A stretch of 39,840 bases of DNA from an uncultured Bacteroidia bacterium (GCA_903850335.1 CAINLJ010000274.1:1-39840), one strand, 5' to 3'; shown: positions 24,942 to 34,018, numbered from the stretch's first letter. A program made the numbers and translations. Notes: generated by a model from the letters alone, not told the origin.

Positions 24942-25839
24942 TTTCTTTTCGGCTTCCTGCCTTGTATATTGCCCTGATTTGAAGCATGACATAAATTATA
25001 AAACCCCAGGCGCCCAAAACCGCTAAAGTATAAGATAATAACAGCCATATTGGAGCTTTCTGCACCACATTCCACATGGCGCGTTTTTCATTTAGCGGAG
25101 GAAGGTAAGTTGGAACACCCGCTGCCAGGGTTGTGTCAGCCTTTGTCTCGCCATAAGCTTCACTGGATGGAACAACAACAAGCTGGACCAAACCCGTGGA
25201 ATCACCCGGAAGATCTTTTGGGAAATTAAAAATTGCTTTTCCTGAAGCATCTGTGTTTCTGGGTTCATCAATAAGCAGATTACCAAAATATCTTTTTGCG
25301 AACAACTTCACCTCAGCACCGGCAACAGGCATAATAACTTTATCCTTCGAAGGAGCCGTAAGTGTTGCCTGAACCTGACTCTGTTCCTTCAGCCAGGTAA
25401 TACTTATTTTGACATTTTGAACAGCGGCACCCGGACCAGCATTCGTAGCTACCTCCTGAACATATTTATCATTGAAACTTCTTACGAAAGAGATAACCTT
25501 CCAGACATCAGTTCCGGAGATGGTATTTTTAAATGATGGCATTGGCCCGCGTCCGGTGGTGATTTTGAATTGTAAGGCACCATCCGAATTGCCCTGCATT
25601 TTTGCAGATGCCATATCAGGTGGAGGCGGAACAAGAGGTAATGAATTGTTCTTGCCAGGTTCACCATGGCAAGACTTGCAACTTGTCATATAAATATCGC
25701 CACCTGCCTTACGTGACTGGTCATCAAAGGCGAATGGACTCTTTTTGGCTTCATTCTCCGCCGGCACTACCCACACCTGGGCAGAAACCCGTAATGAGAT
25801 CAAAACGATCAATAGCAGTGAAAAATATCTTTTAATCAT
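24934..25839 (-). CDS. membrane-anchored monoheme cytochrome c
   Basis: A 301-residue exported cytochrome. Signal peptide (about 1-20), heme motif C54-x-x-C57-H58 ('CKSCH'), likely axial Met100 ('GRGPMPSF'). A beta-rich region (about 120-240) looks like a separate periplasmic domain, and a C-terminal membrane segment (about 265-290) anchors it. It probably carries electrons from the NrfD/FeS module to the oxidase. The gene sits between the NrfD-like gene and sco, an order similar to that of alternative complex III clusters, where a monoheme cytochrome lies near the NrfD genes. Confidence 0.88.
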   Translation of the reverse strand: MIKRYFSLLLIVLISLRVSAQVWVVPAENEAKKSPFAFDDQSRKAGGDIYMTSCKSCHGEPGKNNSLPLVPPPPDMASAKMQGNSDGALQFKITTGRGPMPSFKNTISGTDVWKVISFVRSFNDKYVQEVATNAGPGAAVQNVKISITWLKEQSQVQATLTAPSKDKVIMPVAGAEVKLFAKRYFGNLLIDEPRNTDASGKAIFNFPKDLPGDSTGLVQLVVVPSSEAYGETKADTTLAAGVPTYLPPLNEKRAMWNVVQKAPIWLLLSYTLAVLGAWGFIIYVMLQIRAIYKAGSRKEND

Positions 25840-25856
25840 TTGTATTGTGTTAGCGG

Positions 25857-27203
25857 TTATTCGTTGATTTTATGATCTGCTTCATTCTGCTCCTCAGCAA
25901 TTTCCCAAATCGGAATAACAGGGAAAAACTTAACCAGAACTGTAATAATAATGACTGCCAGTAAAATAGTACCCAGTGTTATGGCTGATTCTACAAGTGT
26001 TGGCTGATAAAGTGTCCAGGCTTTGGGAACATGTTGAATAGGCAGAAAAGGATGATCCTGAGTAGGAACAACTATGATAAATCTCTTAAACCAGGCAGCT
26101 ACAAGAACAACAATAGAAATAACAAACAACGAAAGAGGTTTTCTGAAGAATTTGAAAAGCATGAGGATTATAGGGATTACCAATCCCATAAGCTGAACAC
26201 ACCAAAACATAAAGGCATATTCACCAACAAAGAGATCTTTAAGGTGAATTGCCTCCGCTGTCTTCATCTTAAACCCGGGAACCAGGTATTCATTGATATT
26301 GAAATATAAATATACAATCGAAACAAGAACAAGCAGCTTACCCATCATATCAAAATGATAGGAAGTAAGATATTTATCAAGCTTGTAATTTACCCTTATG
26401 ATATACATCAGAATAACAACAGCTGCCGAACCGGCAACAAAGGCACCGGTAAGGAAGTAGGGGCCAAAAATCGAACTATCCCAACCCGGTCTGAGTGTGA
26501 CTGCAAAAAGCCAGGATGTAACAGTATGAATTGCAAAGGCAGTAGGAATAATAAGAATAAGAAGAATCCGTACGGCTTTCAGAAGAATCTTGTATTGCTG
26601 CGAGGTATGGCTCCATTTAACAGACAGCACCTCATAGGTTTGCTGAAGCAATTTAGGAGCATGATCTATCCTTCCTTTACTGATTGCGAGATCAGGAATT
26701 AGTGGAAGAAAATAAAGCAATGTACTCAAAACCAAATAAGTGGTAACCACTGTAACGTCCCAGATAATCGGAGATTGAATCCTGCCATACATAATTACAT
26801 AAGGCAAACGCTCAGGACGACCCATGTCGGAAACAATCACAAGTCCGGCAATTGCAGCAAAGGCAACGGCAATGATTTCAGCTATCCTCGCAATAGGTTT
26901 GACCCACTTGAACCCAATTAATCCAAGGACAGAGCTGATTAACATACCAACAAGGCTGGTCGCGACGAAAAATACAAAGTTGGCAATATACATCCCCCAA
27001 CTGATGTAGTCCCGAAGGCCGGTAACAATTAAACCATTGTCAAACTGGATATAATAGGCGTAAATACAAGCTAAAAGCCCTATTCCGAGAAACCCCATCC
27101 AGACTATAAAACCTTGTGTTATACCAACAGGTTTTAAAATATCAGCTGCAATAGAATCGAGTTTTTTGTTTTGCAAAAAATCGGTATTTACTTCTGATGC
27201 CAT
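25857..27203 (-). CDS. NrfD/PsrC-type integral membrane quinol-interacting subunit
   Basis: A 448-residue membrane protein with about ten segments, of the NrfD/PsrC/ActC group that binds quinol and passes electrons to an iron-sulfur partner. Typical stretches are 'ITQGFIVWMGFLGIGLLACIYAYYIQF', 'DYISWGMYIANFVFFVATSLVGMLI', 'IVSDMGRPERLPYVIMYGR' and 'ESAITLGTILLAVIIITVLVK'. The partner FeS protein is encoded just upstream. In a polysulfide reductase or alternative complex III the same kind of pair works with a molybdopterin-like subunit, which is not encoded here. Confidence 0.9.
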   Translation of the reverse strand: MASEVNTDFLQNKKLDSIAADILKPVGITQGFIVWMGFLGIGLLACIYAYYIQFDNGLIVTGLRDYISWGMYIANFVFFVATSLVGMLISSVLGLIGFKWVKPIARIAEIIAVAFAAIAGLVIVSDMGRPERLPYVIMYGRIQSPIIWDVTVVTTYLVLSTLLYFLPLIPDLAISKGRIDHAPKLLQQTYEVLSVKWSHTSQQYKILLKAVRILLILIIPTAFAIHTVTSWLFAVTLRPGWDSSIFGPYFLTGAFVAGSAAVVILMYIIRVNYKLDKYLTSYHFDMMGKLLVLVSIVYLYFNINEYLVPGFKMKTAEAIHLKDLFVGEYAFMFWCVQLMGLVIPIILMLFKFFRKPLSLFVISIVVLVAAWFKRFIIVVPTQDHPFLPIQHVPKAWTLYQPTLVESAITLGTILLAVIIITVLVKFFPVIPIWEIAEEQNEADHKINE

Positions 27204-27303
27204 AGTTTTGGTTATTTATTTTTTTAAATTCAATACGTTACTTGTCTTATTCATTTAAAGGAAAGGAAATACGGCCTCTCTCCTTAATCATTTTTTAAAC
27301 GAT

Positions 27304-28275
27304 TTATGTCGTCTCCTGAACAGGATCTTTTTCTTCTTTAAAATCAAACAACCTGTTTTTCGGAGGCAAATAATAAACCCTTGGTTTGGTACCTAATTCA
27401 GGCATAAGCTGATACCCCGCATTTACACGAAGCAGCTCGCTCAACCGGAATGTTTCCTTTGTTGTACCATTTGTAACCGCATCCTGGTTCTCGTCACCAA
27501 AATAATAAACACCATTCGGACAGGCGGAAACACAATAGGGTAATTTTCCTTCGCGAAGACGATCGGAACTGAAAAGACATTTTGTAATCGTTCCCTTACG
27601 TTGTGGAATATTTAATTCGATATTATACGGTTTTCCTTTGTCACTTTCTGCCATTAAAGGCTCTTCCCAATGGAATAACCTTGCAGAATAAGGACAGGCC
27701 GCAATACAAAAACGACAGCCGATACAACGCTCATTATCAATCAGTACAATGCCATCCTGACGTTTAAATGTTGCATCTACCGGACAGACAGCAACACAGG
27801 GGGGATTGTCGCAATGCTGACAAGGTTTAGGCATAAAGTAAGGTGCAGTATGCTCGGATTCCTGCATCACGAGGGTGTTGATGTGATATTCGTAAGGGCG
27901 TAAATGGTGAGCACCCTGACAAGCAGAGATACATTTACGTGCATTCCGGCATTTGGCAAGATCAATGACCATCACAAAACGATGACCTTTCAGCCCTTCT
28001 CTGCCTTGTTTTTGTAATTTGTCATGATCAACCTTTACATCCTTGATCTGATCTCTTGGAACCTCAACAATACGGTTATCTGAGGTAAGGACCTTAACCA
28101 TATCATGACCGGGTTTTGACTCCTCATAGTTATAACCAGAATAGATTGCAGCACTGCCAACAGCGGCCACTGCACCGAACAATCCAAAGTTTTTAAAGAA
28201 ATCACGTCTGGAGTTTGTGTTTTCCTGTTCCCGGCCAGGCTCATCCTCACCGGTCTTTTTACTGTTATGACTCAT
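27304..28275 (-). CDS. Tat-exported four-cluster iron-sulfur protein (DmsB/NrfC/ActB-like)
   Basis: Electron-transfer subunit, 323 residues. A twin-arginine signal, 'NSRRDFFKNFGLFGA' (21-35), and a hydrophobic stretch direct it to the outer face of the inner membrane. Four cysteine motifs follow: C109/C115/C119, C152/C155/C160/C164, C184/C187/C190/C194 and C233/C248/C252. In motif I the expected second Cys is Ala112, and in motif IV it is Ser236, so two of the four clusters have only three Cys ligands; 3Fe-4S clusters are one option. It probably docks on the NrfD protein. The family is clear, the electron donor and acceptor are inferred. Confidence 0.9.
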   Translation of the reverse strand: MSHNSKKTGEDEPGREQENTNSRRDFFKNFGLFGAVAAVGSAAIYSGYNYEESKPGHDMVKVLTSDNRIVEVPRDQIKDVKVDHDKLQKQGREGLKGHRFVMVIDLAKCRNARKCISACQGAHHLRPYEYHINTLVMQESEHTAPYFMPKPCQHCDNPPCVAVCPVDATFKRQDGIVLIDNERCIGCRFCIAACPYSARLFHWEEPLMAESDKGKPYNIELNIPQRKGTITKCLFSSDRLREGKLPYCVSACPNGVYYFGDENQDAVTNGTTKETFRLSELLRVNAGYQLMPELGTKPRVYYLPPKNRLFDFKEEKDPVQETT

Positions 28276-28301
28276 AGATTTGGGGAAGTTTATTCAGTTT
28301 G

Positions 28302-28658
28302 TTACTGCTTTAAGCGAAGACTGTCAATCTGTGTTGATTTTATATTTGCAAGGACATATCCTGAAGCTGTTATCGATTCACGCATCTTTATAGTATCAGC
28401 CAAACCGGGAAGATATTCCACATAGGCCTTCCCGTCCTTGAAACTGGCTTTGACATGCTTCACCCCTTTGAGGCCTGTGAGCCCTGATTGAATGGTTTGT
28501 TCGCATCCCGTGCACGACATCCCTTGTATTGATAATTCAAGAGCTGCCAGTTTTACACTTTCTCCGATTTGGGGCTTACTGTCGGATGCACTTTTATTTG
28601 GGCTGCTATTGCTGCAGCCAAAAGCTAAAAAGAAGCAAAAAACGATAAGAAATCTCAT
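28302..28658 (-). CDS. HMA-domain copper-binding lipoprotein
   Basis: A 118-residue lipoprotein. Signal with lipobox 'LAFGC' (Cys15), a polar linker, then a heavy-metal-associated domain with 'GMSCTGCEQTIQ' (Cys49, Cys52), the usual Cu(I)-binding loop. It lies 26 bases upstream of the FeS gene on the same strand, at the head of the respiratory operon. A role in handling copper for the oxidase together with Sco is a fair inference. Mercury or other metals cannot be ruled out. Confidence 0.85.
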   Translation of the reverse strand: MRFLIVFCFFLAFGCSNSSPNKSASDSKPQIGESVKLAALELSIQGMSCTGCEQTIQSGLTGLKGVKHVKASFKDGKAYVEYLPGLADTIKMRESITASGYVLANIKSTQIDSLRLKQ

Positions 28659-28822
28659 TTTAACAATCGTTGGTTATGAAATATTAAACACACTTTTAAA
28701 GACGATTTACCGCCTAAAACGTGAATTTTAAAGCTTTTCCGTTTAAATTTTATTAACAAAAATGAAGCGGATAAAACTACAAATATATTTCAATATTCCA
28801 ACTAAATTCAGATTGATTTCAA

Positions 28823-29845
28823 TTAAGAGGAGAGTATCCTGATAGAATCAAGTAATTTGCGGTTCATCTCCTTATCGTACTTGATAGCCTTATTAAACGG
28901 AACAAGTGAAATCTCATCATTCACAATCCCTACCATTACACTTTGCTGGTCGTCCAGCAAGGTCTCCACGGCTGCCACACCAAGCCGGCTGGCAAGGATT
29001 CTGTCAGATGCTGTTGGTGATCCGCCACGTTGAATATGACCCAGCACAGTTACCCGGACATCATACTGAGGATAATCCTTCTCAACCTGTTTTGCAATAT
29101 CTATGGCACCTCCGGCCTTTTCTCCCTCTGCAACCAAGACAATTGACGAGTTTTTACTCTGACGGTAACCCGACTTTATCAATGTCTCCAAGGTCGTGAG
29201 ATCTGTGTCAGTCTCAGGGATGAGAACTGCCTCAGCACCGGATGCAATACCACCGTTCAATGCAAGAAATCCGGCATCACGGCCCATTACCTCAATAAAG
29301 AATAGACGTTCGTGTGCAGTAGCCGTGTCACGTATTTTATCTACTGCCTCAATAATTGTATTCAATGCAGTATCATATCCTACTGTAAAGTCAGTTCCAA
29401 ACAAATCATTATCAATAGTGCCGGGAATTCCGACAATCGGAACACCAAATTCCTGAGCAAAGATTCTGGCACCTGTAAACGTACCGTCACCTCCGATAAC
29501 TATCAACGCGTCAATACAAGCGTCAACAAGGTTCTGATACGCTTTTTGGCGTCCTTCAACGGTACGGAACTCCATGCTGCGGGCAGTCTTAAGAATTGTT
29601 CCACCCAGCTGAATTGTATTACTAACATCGCCTGAAGAAAGCGTTTTGAAGTTATTTTCGATTAATCCCTTGTAACCATGAAGGATCCCAACTACCTCAC
29701 GACCATAGAAAATCGAGGTTCTGGTCACTGCACGTATTGCAGCATTCATGCCCGGAGCATCGCCTCCTGAGGTTAAGATGCCAATCCTTTTTATTGGACT
29801 GTCATTGTAATCTTCGGGCATAGCTACTCTGTTTTCTTTTGCCAT
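28823..29845 (-). CDS. pfkA: ATP-dependent 6-phosphofructokinase
   Basis: Phosphorylates fructose-6-phosphate in glycolysis. 340 residues, usual length. Motifs: '[18 protein letters not shown]' (about 23-40), 'GGDGTFTGA' in the ATP site, '[22 protein letters not shown]' with the catalytic Asp region, and '[18 protein letters not shown]'. The Gly in 'GGDGT' at the ATP-specificity position fits ATP rather than pyrophosphate use. A TAAATTTG sequence at 29868-29875, 22 bases ahead of the start, could be its -7 box. Confidence 0.96.
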   Translation of the reverse strand: MAKENRVAMPEDYNDSPIKRIGILTSGGDAPGMNAAIRAVTRTSIFYGREVVGILHGYKGLIENNFKTLSSGDVSNTIQLGGTILKTARSMEFRTVEGRQKAYQNLVDACIDALIVIGGDGTFTGARIFAQEFGVPIVGIPGTIDNDLFGTDFTVGYDTALNTIIEAVDKIRDTATAHERLFFIEVMGRDAGFLALNGGIASGAEAVLIPETDTDLTTLETLIKSGYRQSKNSSIVLVAEGEKAGGAIDIAKQVEKDYPQYDVRVTVLGHIQRGGSPTASDRILASRLGVAAVETLLDDQQSVMVGIVNDEISLVPFNKAIKYDKEMNRKLLDSIRILSS

Positions 29846-29867
29846 ACTATTATATTTTAAGTCAGTG

Positions 29868-29875
29868 CAAATTTA
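29868..29875 (-). promoter_or_regulatory. possible -7 element for pfkA
   Basis: The minus strand reads TAAATTTG, a full TAnnTTTG match, 22 bases from the pfkA ATG. No -33 TTTG is seen at 19 bases, so half of the promoter is missing. Confidence 0.4.
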
Positions 29876-29926
29876 AACGCTTATTATGGACTGCTCCTGA
29901 ATCTATCGTTAAATTTACTTCAAATT

Positions 29927-30787
29927 TCAGATTATACCCTGGCGAAGAGTATCTGCAAATTTTTCAAGAAGGGTTTTGGGGGTAGAAGTCGCGCCACAGA
30001 TACCCACAGAGTCAATACCATCAAACCATTCTTTACGCAAGTCTTCGGTTGATGTGACAAATTTACTGTTCGGATTTACCGATTTACATATCCCAAAAAG
30101 CATCTTCCCATTCGAACTCTGATGTCCGCTGACAAATAAAATCAGAGAATACCGGCTGGCAAAATCCCTTATTCCCGGAATCCTGTTCGAAACCTGGCGA
30201 CAGATTGTATCGTGTACCTTAAATGGAGCTTGATTTGCACCCTTCTTTAATTCCAGTGAAAGCTGATGAAAACCCTCCAGGTCCTTTGTCGTCTGAGCAT
30301 ATAATTCAACTGGAAGCGATAGGTCTATCTTGCTGATTTCTTCCGGATTCTCAATCACAATTGCATCACCATCTGTCTGTCCTACGAGACCATTAACCTC
30401 AGCATGTCCCTTTTTTCCATAAATAACCACCTGGGATTTGGAATCTTTCCCTGCTTCGTGCGACTTACGAATCCTTTGCTGCAACTTAAGGACGATCGGA
30501 CAGGTGGCATCAATCAGATGAATGTTATTAAGCCGTGCATATTCATATGTCGAGGGAGGTTCACCATGGGCCCTCAATAGAACAGTTGCGTCTTTTAATG
30601 TGAAGTATTGATCGTGATCAATTGTTTGGAGACCAATTTGATAGAGCCTATTTACTTCAGCCTCGTTGTGGACAATGTCACCCAGACAATAAAGACTGCC
30701 ATCCCGCTGAAGAATCTCCTCAGCCTTTTTGACTGCTGCATCAACTCCAAAACAAAATCCTGAATTATGATCTATAGCAATAATCAT
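29927..30787 (-). CDS. ispH: 4-hydroxy-3-methylbut-2-enyl diphosphate reductase
   Basis: Last step of the MEP pathway, making IPP and DMAPP. About 286 residues from the ATG at 30787; a GTG 14 codons further up lies inside cmk. The three cluster-binding cysteines are present: Cys12 in 'NSGFCFGVDAAVKKAE', one in 'LIDATCPIVLKLQ' and one in 'SVGICGATSTPKTLLE'. 'LRAHGEPPS' is the usual His-Gly substrate motif. The start is 11 bases after the cmk stop, a standard Bacteroidota pair. It shows that this organism uses the MEP pathway. Confidence 0.96.
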   Translation of the reverse strand: MIIAIDHNSGFCFGVDAAVKKAEEILQRDGSLYCLGDIVHNEAEVNRLYQIGLQTIDHDQYFTLKDATVLLRAHGEPPSTYEYARLNNIHLIDATCPIVLKLQQRIRKSHEAGKDSKSQVVIYGKKGHAEVNGLVGQTDGDAIVIENPEEISKIDLSLPVELYAQTTKDLEGFHQLSLELKKGANQAPFKVHDTICRQVSNRIPGIRDFASRYSLILFVSGHQSSNGKMLFGICKSVNPNSKFVTSTEDLRKEWFDGIDSVGICGATSTPKTLLEKFADTLRQGII

Positions 30788-30798
30788 CTCATTGTATT

Positions 30799-31491
30799 TT
30801 ACATGTTTTTGACGCGGTCGATGACCCACTCCAACTGTTCCTCCCTTGTCATATTGCTGTTATCGAGGACAATAGCATCATCGGCCCTTCGTAACGGACT
30901 CTCTTCACGGGTTTCGTCATATCTGTCGCGCTCAACGATATTGGCTTTTATCTCTTCGTAACTAACCTGTACACCTTTGGCCGTAAGTTCATCGAAACGT
31001 CTACGCGCTCTCACGTCAGCCCCGGCAGTCATAAATATTTTCAATTCGGCTTTTGGAAATACAACAGTTCCAATATCGCGGCCATCCATCACTATTCCCT
31101 TTGCATGCCCCATCTCCTGCTGCAGAGCGACCAATAAATGACGCACTTCCGCTACGGCAGCTACCGGACTAACATTTTGAGAAACCTCCAGTTGCCGGAT
31201 CTCCTCTTCAACATTCTCTCCGTTGAGCCATATATCAACCTGTTTATTATCAGGCTTAGTCTTAAAAGAGACATTTATATTTCCCAGATTAGCGACTAAT
31301 TTTTCGGTATTCACAATGCCATTCACTATGATATTATTTCTCAGACAATACAAAGTTACTGCCCGGTACATCGCCCCGGTATCTATAAAAATATAATTCA
31401 GTTTTCTGGCAATCTCCCGGGCTACAGTACTCTTTCCACAGGATGAGTGACCATCGATGGCGATAATGATTTTTTTTTGATCCTCCAGCAT
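30799..31491 (-). CDS. cmk: cytidylate kinase
   Basis: Phosphorylates (d)CMP. 230 residues. The P-loop is 'IDGHSSCGKSTVAREIA' near residues 13-29; 'FIDTGAMYRAVTLYCL' and 'MDGRDIGTVVFPKAELKIFMTA' follow, then the lid region 'RARRRFDEL' and 'ADDAIVLDNSNMTREEQL'. All motifs look intact. I chose ATG at 31491 over the GTG one codon before. Directly upstream of ispH and downstream of porQ. Confidence 0.96.
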   Translation of the reverse strand: MLEDQKKIIIAIDGHSSCGKSTVAREIARKLNYIFIDTGAMYRAVTLYCLRNNIIVNGIVNTEKLVANLGNINVSFKTKPDNKQVDIWLNGENVEEEIRQLEVSQNVSPVAAVAEVRHLLVALQQEMGHAKGIVMDGRDIGTVVFPKAELKIFMTAGADVRARRRFDELTAKGVQVSYEEIKANIVERDRYDETREESPLRRADDAIVLDNSNMTREEQLEWVIDRVKNM

Positions 31492-31511
31492 CACTTTTTT
31501 AGATTTACCTG

Positions 31512-31519
31512 CAAAGATA
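31512..31519 (-). promoter_or_regulatory. -7 element for cmk-ispH
   Basis: The minus strand reads TATCTTTG, a full TAnnTTTG match, 20 bases from the cmk ATG. The -33 region is T-rich on that strand but has no exact TTTG at 19 bases. It could give cmk a promoter separate from porQ. Confidence 0.45.
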
Positions 31520-31579
31520 ATGTTTCAGGAGAAAAACGGGGATATGAAGTATCGATGTACCTCAATTTTCATGAATTCC

Positions 31580-32602
31580 CTAATGAAGTAAGCCGGACAG
31601 GCTGGTTGTAACAGAGAAATAATGGACCACCGAAGAGAGATGATAACTGGCTATGCCATAGTTGAAATCAAAATTAGGAATTTTTATTCCTATGCCCGCT
31701 GAATATCCAACCATTCCCGGACGACTTTCAACGGCAAGCTCCTTACGCCGTTGATAGTTAAACCCAAGGCGCAGTGTAACATGCTGCTCAGGCAGGATTT
31801 CGGCACCAAGAACAATATGCCGCATAAGCAGGGATGCAAAATTCTCAGATGCAGGCTGTGTTGTCAGCTGGTCCGCAGGAAGATCGTGATAAGCAAGATT
31901 CCATGTATTCAAATGACTTGCCGTAAGAAGAAATTTAACCGGGGCAGTATTTAGCCGGCGGGAAATTCCAACTTCGAGGTCCCACGGCAATTTCTCAAAC
32001 ACTCCGTTCTGATAATAGGTCGTTATTTGATGGCCAATATTTTTGGCGACCAGGGACAAAAGACAATATTTATCAATAACCGTATAGTTAATCCCCAGAT
32101 CGGCGGCTATTCCAAAAGAATGGTAACTTTCCAATGCGGAATAAATTGGCTTAATGTTTAGGCCAACCCGGACACGGGATGCAATCTGGCGTGAAAAAAA
32201 CAGATTTATGGCATATTCCGAAGCTTTAAACGTTCCGGTGAGCTGCCCGGTTTCAGAGGCTCCTTCAAAATTGCCGTAATTGATAAAGTGTATTGCCAAG
32301 GCAAAAGTATTACGCCCCTTTATATCAGGCGAATAGGCTACATATCCGACACCTGTGCCTGCTATATAGCTAACATAATTCATCGCAAGCTGATTCCTCA
32401 TTGTGTCTCTTAACAGAGCAGGATTATACCAGGTAAGGCCTATATCATTGTCGCTTATAGCTATCTGAGTTCCTCCCAGGGCGGCAACTTTAGCTGAATT
32501 CGTGAGATCCAAAAACTGATAAGTCCCGTTACCACCAGTCTGACAAAACCCGGAACATAAAGATAACCCACATAATATGAAGATTACAAGCAGGTGTTTC
32601 AT
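31580..32602 (-). CDS. porQ: type IX secretion system protein PorQ
   Basis: A 340-residue outer-membrane protein with signal peptide (about 1-20, ending GFCQ). 'GGNGTYQFLDLTNSAKVAALGGTQIAI', 'GLTWYNPALL' and 'LAMNYVSYIAGTGVGYVAY' are the standard PorQ opening. The rest is strand-rich, with 'FSRQIASRVRVGLNIKPIYSALESYHSFGIAADLGINY', as in PorV/FadL-like 14-strand barrels. In Porphyromonas and relatives PorQ is needed for T9SS cargo attachment via PorZ. The gene next to cmk is the usual Bacteroidota arrangement. Other T9SS genes are not in the window. Confidence 0.9.
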   Translation of the reverse strand: MKHLLVIFILCGLSLCSGFCQTGGNGTYQFLDLTNSAKVAALGGTQIAISDNDIGLTWYNPALLRDTMRNQLAMNYVSYIAGTGVGYVAYSPDIKGRNTFALAIHFINYGNFEGASETGQLTGTFKASEYAINLFFSRQIASRVRVGLNIKPIYSALESYHSFGIAADLGINYTVIDKYCLLSLVAKNIGHQITTYYQNGVFEKLPWDLEVGISRRLNTAPVKFLLTASHLNTWNLAYHDLPADQLTTQPASENFASLLMRHIVLGAEILPEQHVTLRLGFNYQRRKELAVESRPGMVGYSAGIGIKIPNFDFNYGIASYHLSSVVHYFSVTTSLSGLLH

Positions 32603-32613
32603 CTTTTTGTAGC

Positions 32614-33105
32614 CTATAGATTTTCCTTCTTCAGCCGCTCCACTACCTCAAAAACGATGGGGCAGAGTTCCCGGTTTTTCATGGTAAGATCAAGCAGCTG
32701 ATAGAACCGGCGTCTGTCGGTGTGCGGATATTCACGGCATGCCTTAGGCCTGTATTCGTAAATCATACAAAAATTATCAGCCATTAAAAACGGGCAGGGC
32801 GTATCGTTAAATACGTAAAACTTATCCTCATCAATATGTAGATACCGATTTATAAAATCAACCTCTTTCATCTTCTGCCGATGTGCGATACGCACAATAT
32901 CCTTATCAGTAATCATCGGACTTATTGTCTTGCAACAATTTCCACACGAAAGACAATCAAACTGATCAGACACCTTATCGTGAAGACGGTGTGTGATATC
33001 ATCAAGTTGTTTCGGTTTTTTCCTTTTCAGCTTGTTGAAAAAAACGGTTGTCTCTTCCTTATTCTGTTGAGCCAGCGCCTTTACGTTTTTATTATCTGCC
33101 TCCAT
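32614..33105 (-). CDS. YkgJ family cysteine cluster protein
   Basis: A 163-residue soluble protein with the YkgJ/FliB-like zinc or iron-chelating pattern: 'FDCLSCGNCCKTISPMITDKD' (about 49-69), 'CPFLMADNFCMIYEYRPKACREYP' (about 105-128) and a later Cys in 'RELCPIVFEV'. The family is wide and its role is unknown. The start lies 14 bases inside the end of the EamA gene, and the gene ends 12 bases before porQ, so it is co-transcribed with both. Confidence 0.88.
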   Translation of the reverse strand: MEADNKNVKALAQQNKEETTVFFNKLKRKKPKQLDDITHRLHDKVSDQFDCLSCGNCCKTISPMITDKDIVRIAHRQKMKEVDFINRYLHIDEDKFYVFNDTPCPFLMADNFCMIYEYRPKACREYPHTDRRRFYQLLDLTMKNRELCPIVFEVVERLKKENL

Positions 33106-34018
33106 CCTGTTGAATTGAAACTAATCTGGCAATAAATTTTTTCATCTTTACCTGAGCGATAAAAAGTCCGGAAACAACAACAATTATTCCGGCTAACTTG
33201 CGAAATGTCAAGGGTTCGTCCAGGAGGTACCATGCAAAAAGAGCCGTTAGAACAGGTATGATGTTTATAAATATGTTTGCATTATTCATCCCAATCCTCT
33301 TCAGACTGTAGGCATAAAGGATAAAGGCGAAACATGAAGCAAAAAGAGCAAGTTCAGTTATCGCGAAGAAGGCGTGGGGGTTAAAAGGGGTATTAAACAG
33401 AGTTTTACTCTCAAAAATAATCCAAAATGGAAGGAAGTAAAAAATCCCGATGAAATTCTGGTAAGTAATTATAGTAGAAGCATTGTATTTCATGGATAGG
33501 TCCTTCAAGGTAACAGTATAGAAAATCGCTGCAAATACAGCCAAAAACTCGAGTCCGATTCCTAAAGGGGAGACTGTAACATTTATCGAGTCATCAAAGA
33601 CTACTATACCAACCCCAAGAAAGGAAAGAAGGATACCCCAAAATGTACGGGAAGAAAGTTTCTCACCATGAAAGTGCGATGCAGCCATTGGAGAAAACAG
33701 TGGAATTGTAGCTATTATGATGGCTCCCATAGTGCTGGTTACATATTTCAAGCCAAAACTTTCACCCATAAAATAAAGAAATGGCTCGAAGAATGCCAGC
33801 AAAAGAAATGCCCTCATATCCTCACGCTTCAATTTCATCAGATTTTTACTTACCGATCCATAGATCATCATGATCACTGAAGCAATAATGAGTCTGAGAA
33901 AAACTGTTGTTAAAGGGCCATAGGCAACGTATACTTCTTTTATCCAAACAAACGACAAGGCCCAGAAAACCATTGCCATGAATAACGCGAGATACACAAT
34001 TCCTCTTTTTTGCCCCAT
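33092..34018 (-). CDS. EamA/DMT family transporter
   Basis: A 308-residue inner-membrane protein with ten predicted segments and the two-fold EamA repeat. The first repeat starts at 'GIVYLALFMAMVFWALSFVWIK' and contains 'TTVFLRLIIASVIMMIYG'; the second begins near 'GLEFLAVFAAIFYTVTLK', with 'FINIIPVLTALFAWYLLDEPLTFRKLAGIIVVVSGLFI' at the end, the typical EamA close. Substrate unknown: metabolite or amino-acid export is usual. ATG at 34018 fits the family better than the GTG at 34036. Confidence 0.9.
   Translation of the reverse strand: MGQKRGIVYLALFMAMVFWALSFVWIKEVYVAYGPLTTVFLRLIIASVIMMIYGSVSKNLMKLKREDMRAFLLLAFFEPFLYFMGESFGLKYVTSTMGAIIIATIPLFSPMAASHFHGEKLSSRTFWGILLSFLGVGIVVFDDSINVTVSPLGIGLEFLAVFAAIFYTVTLKDLSMKYNASTIITYQNFIGIFYFLPFWIIFESKTLFNTPFNPHAFFAITELALFASCFAFILYAYSLKRIGMNNANIFINIIPVLTALFAWYLLDEPLTFRKLAGIIVVVSGLFIAQVKMKKFIARLVSIQQDGGR

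Noticed and set aside
28659-28822. Riboswitch or promoter in the spacer ahead of the respiratory operon
   Set aside because: A TATATTTG box on the minus strand at 28780-28787 is 122 bases from the first gene and lacks a -33 partner; no conserved RNA fold could be recognised.
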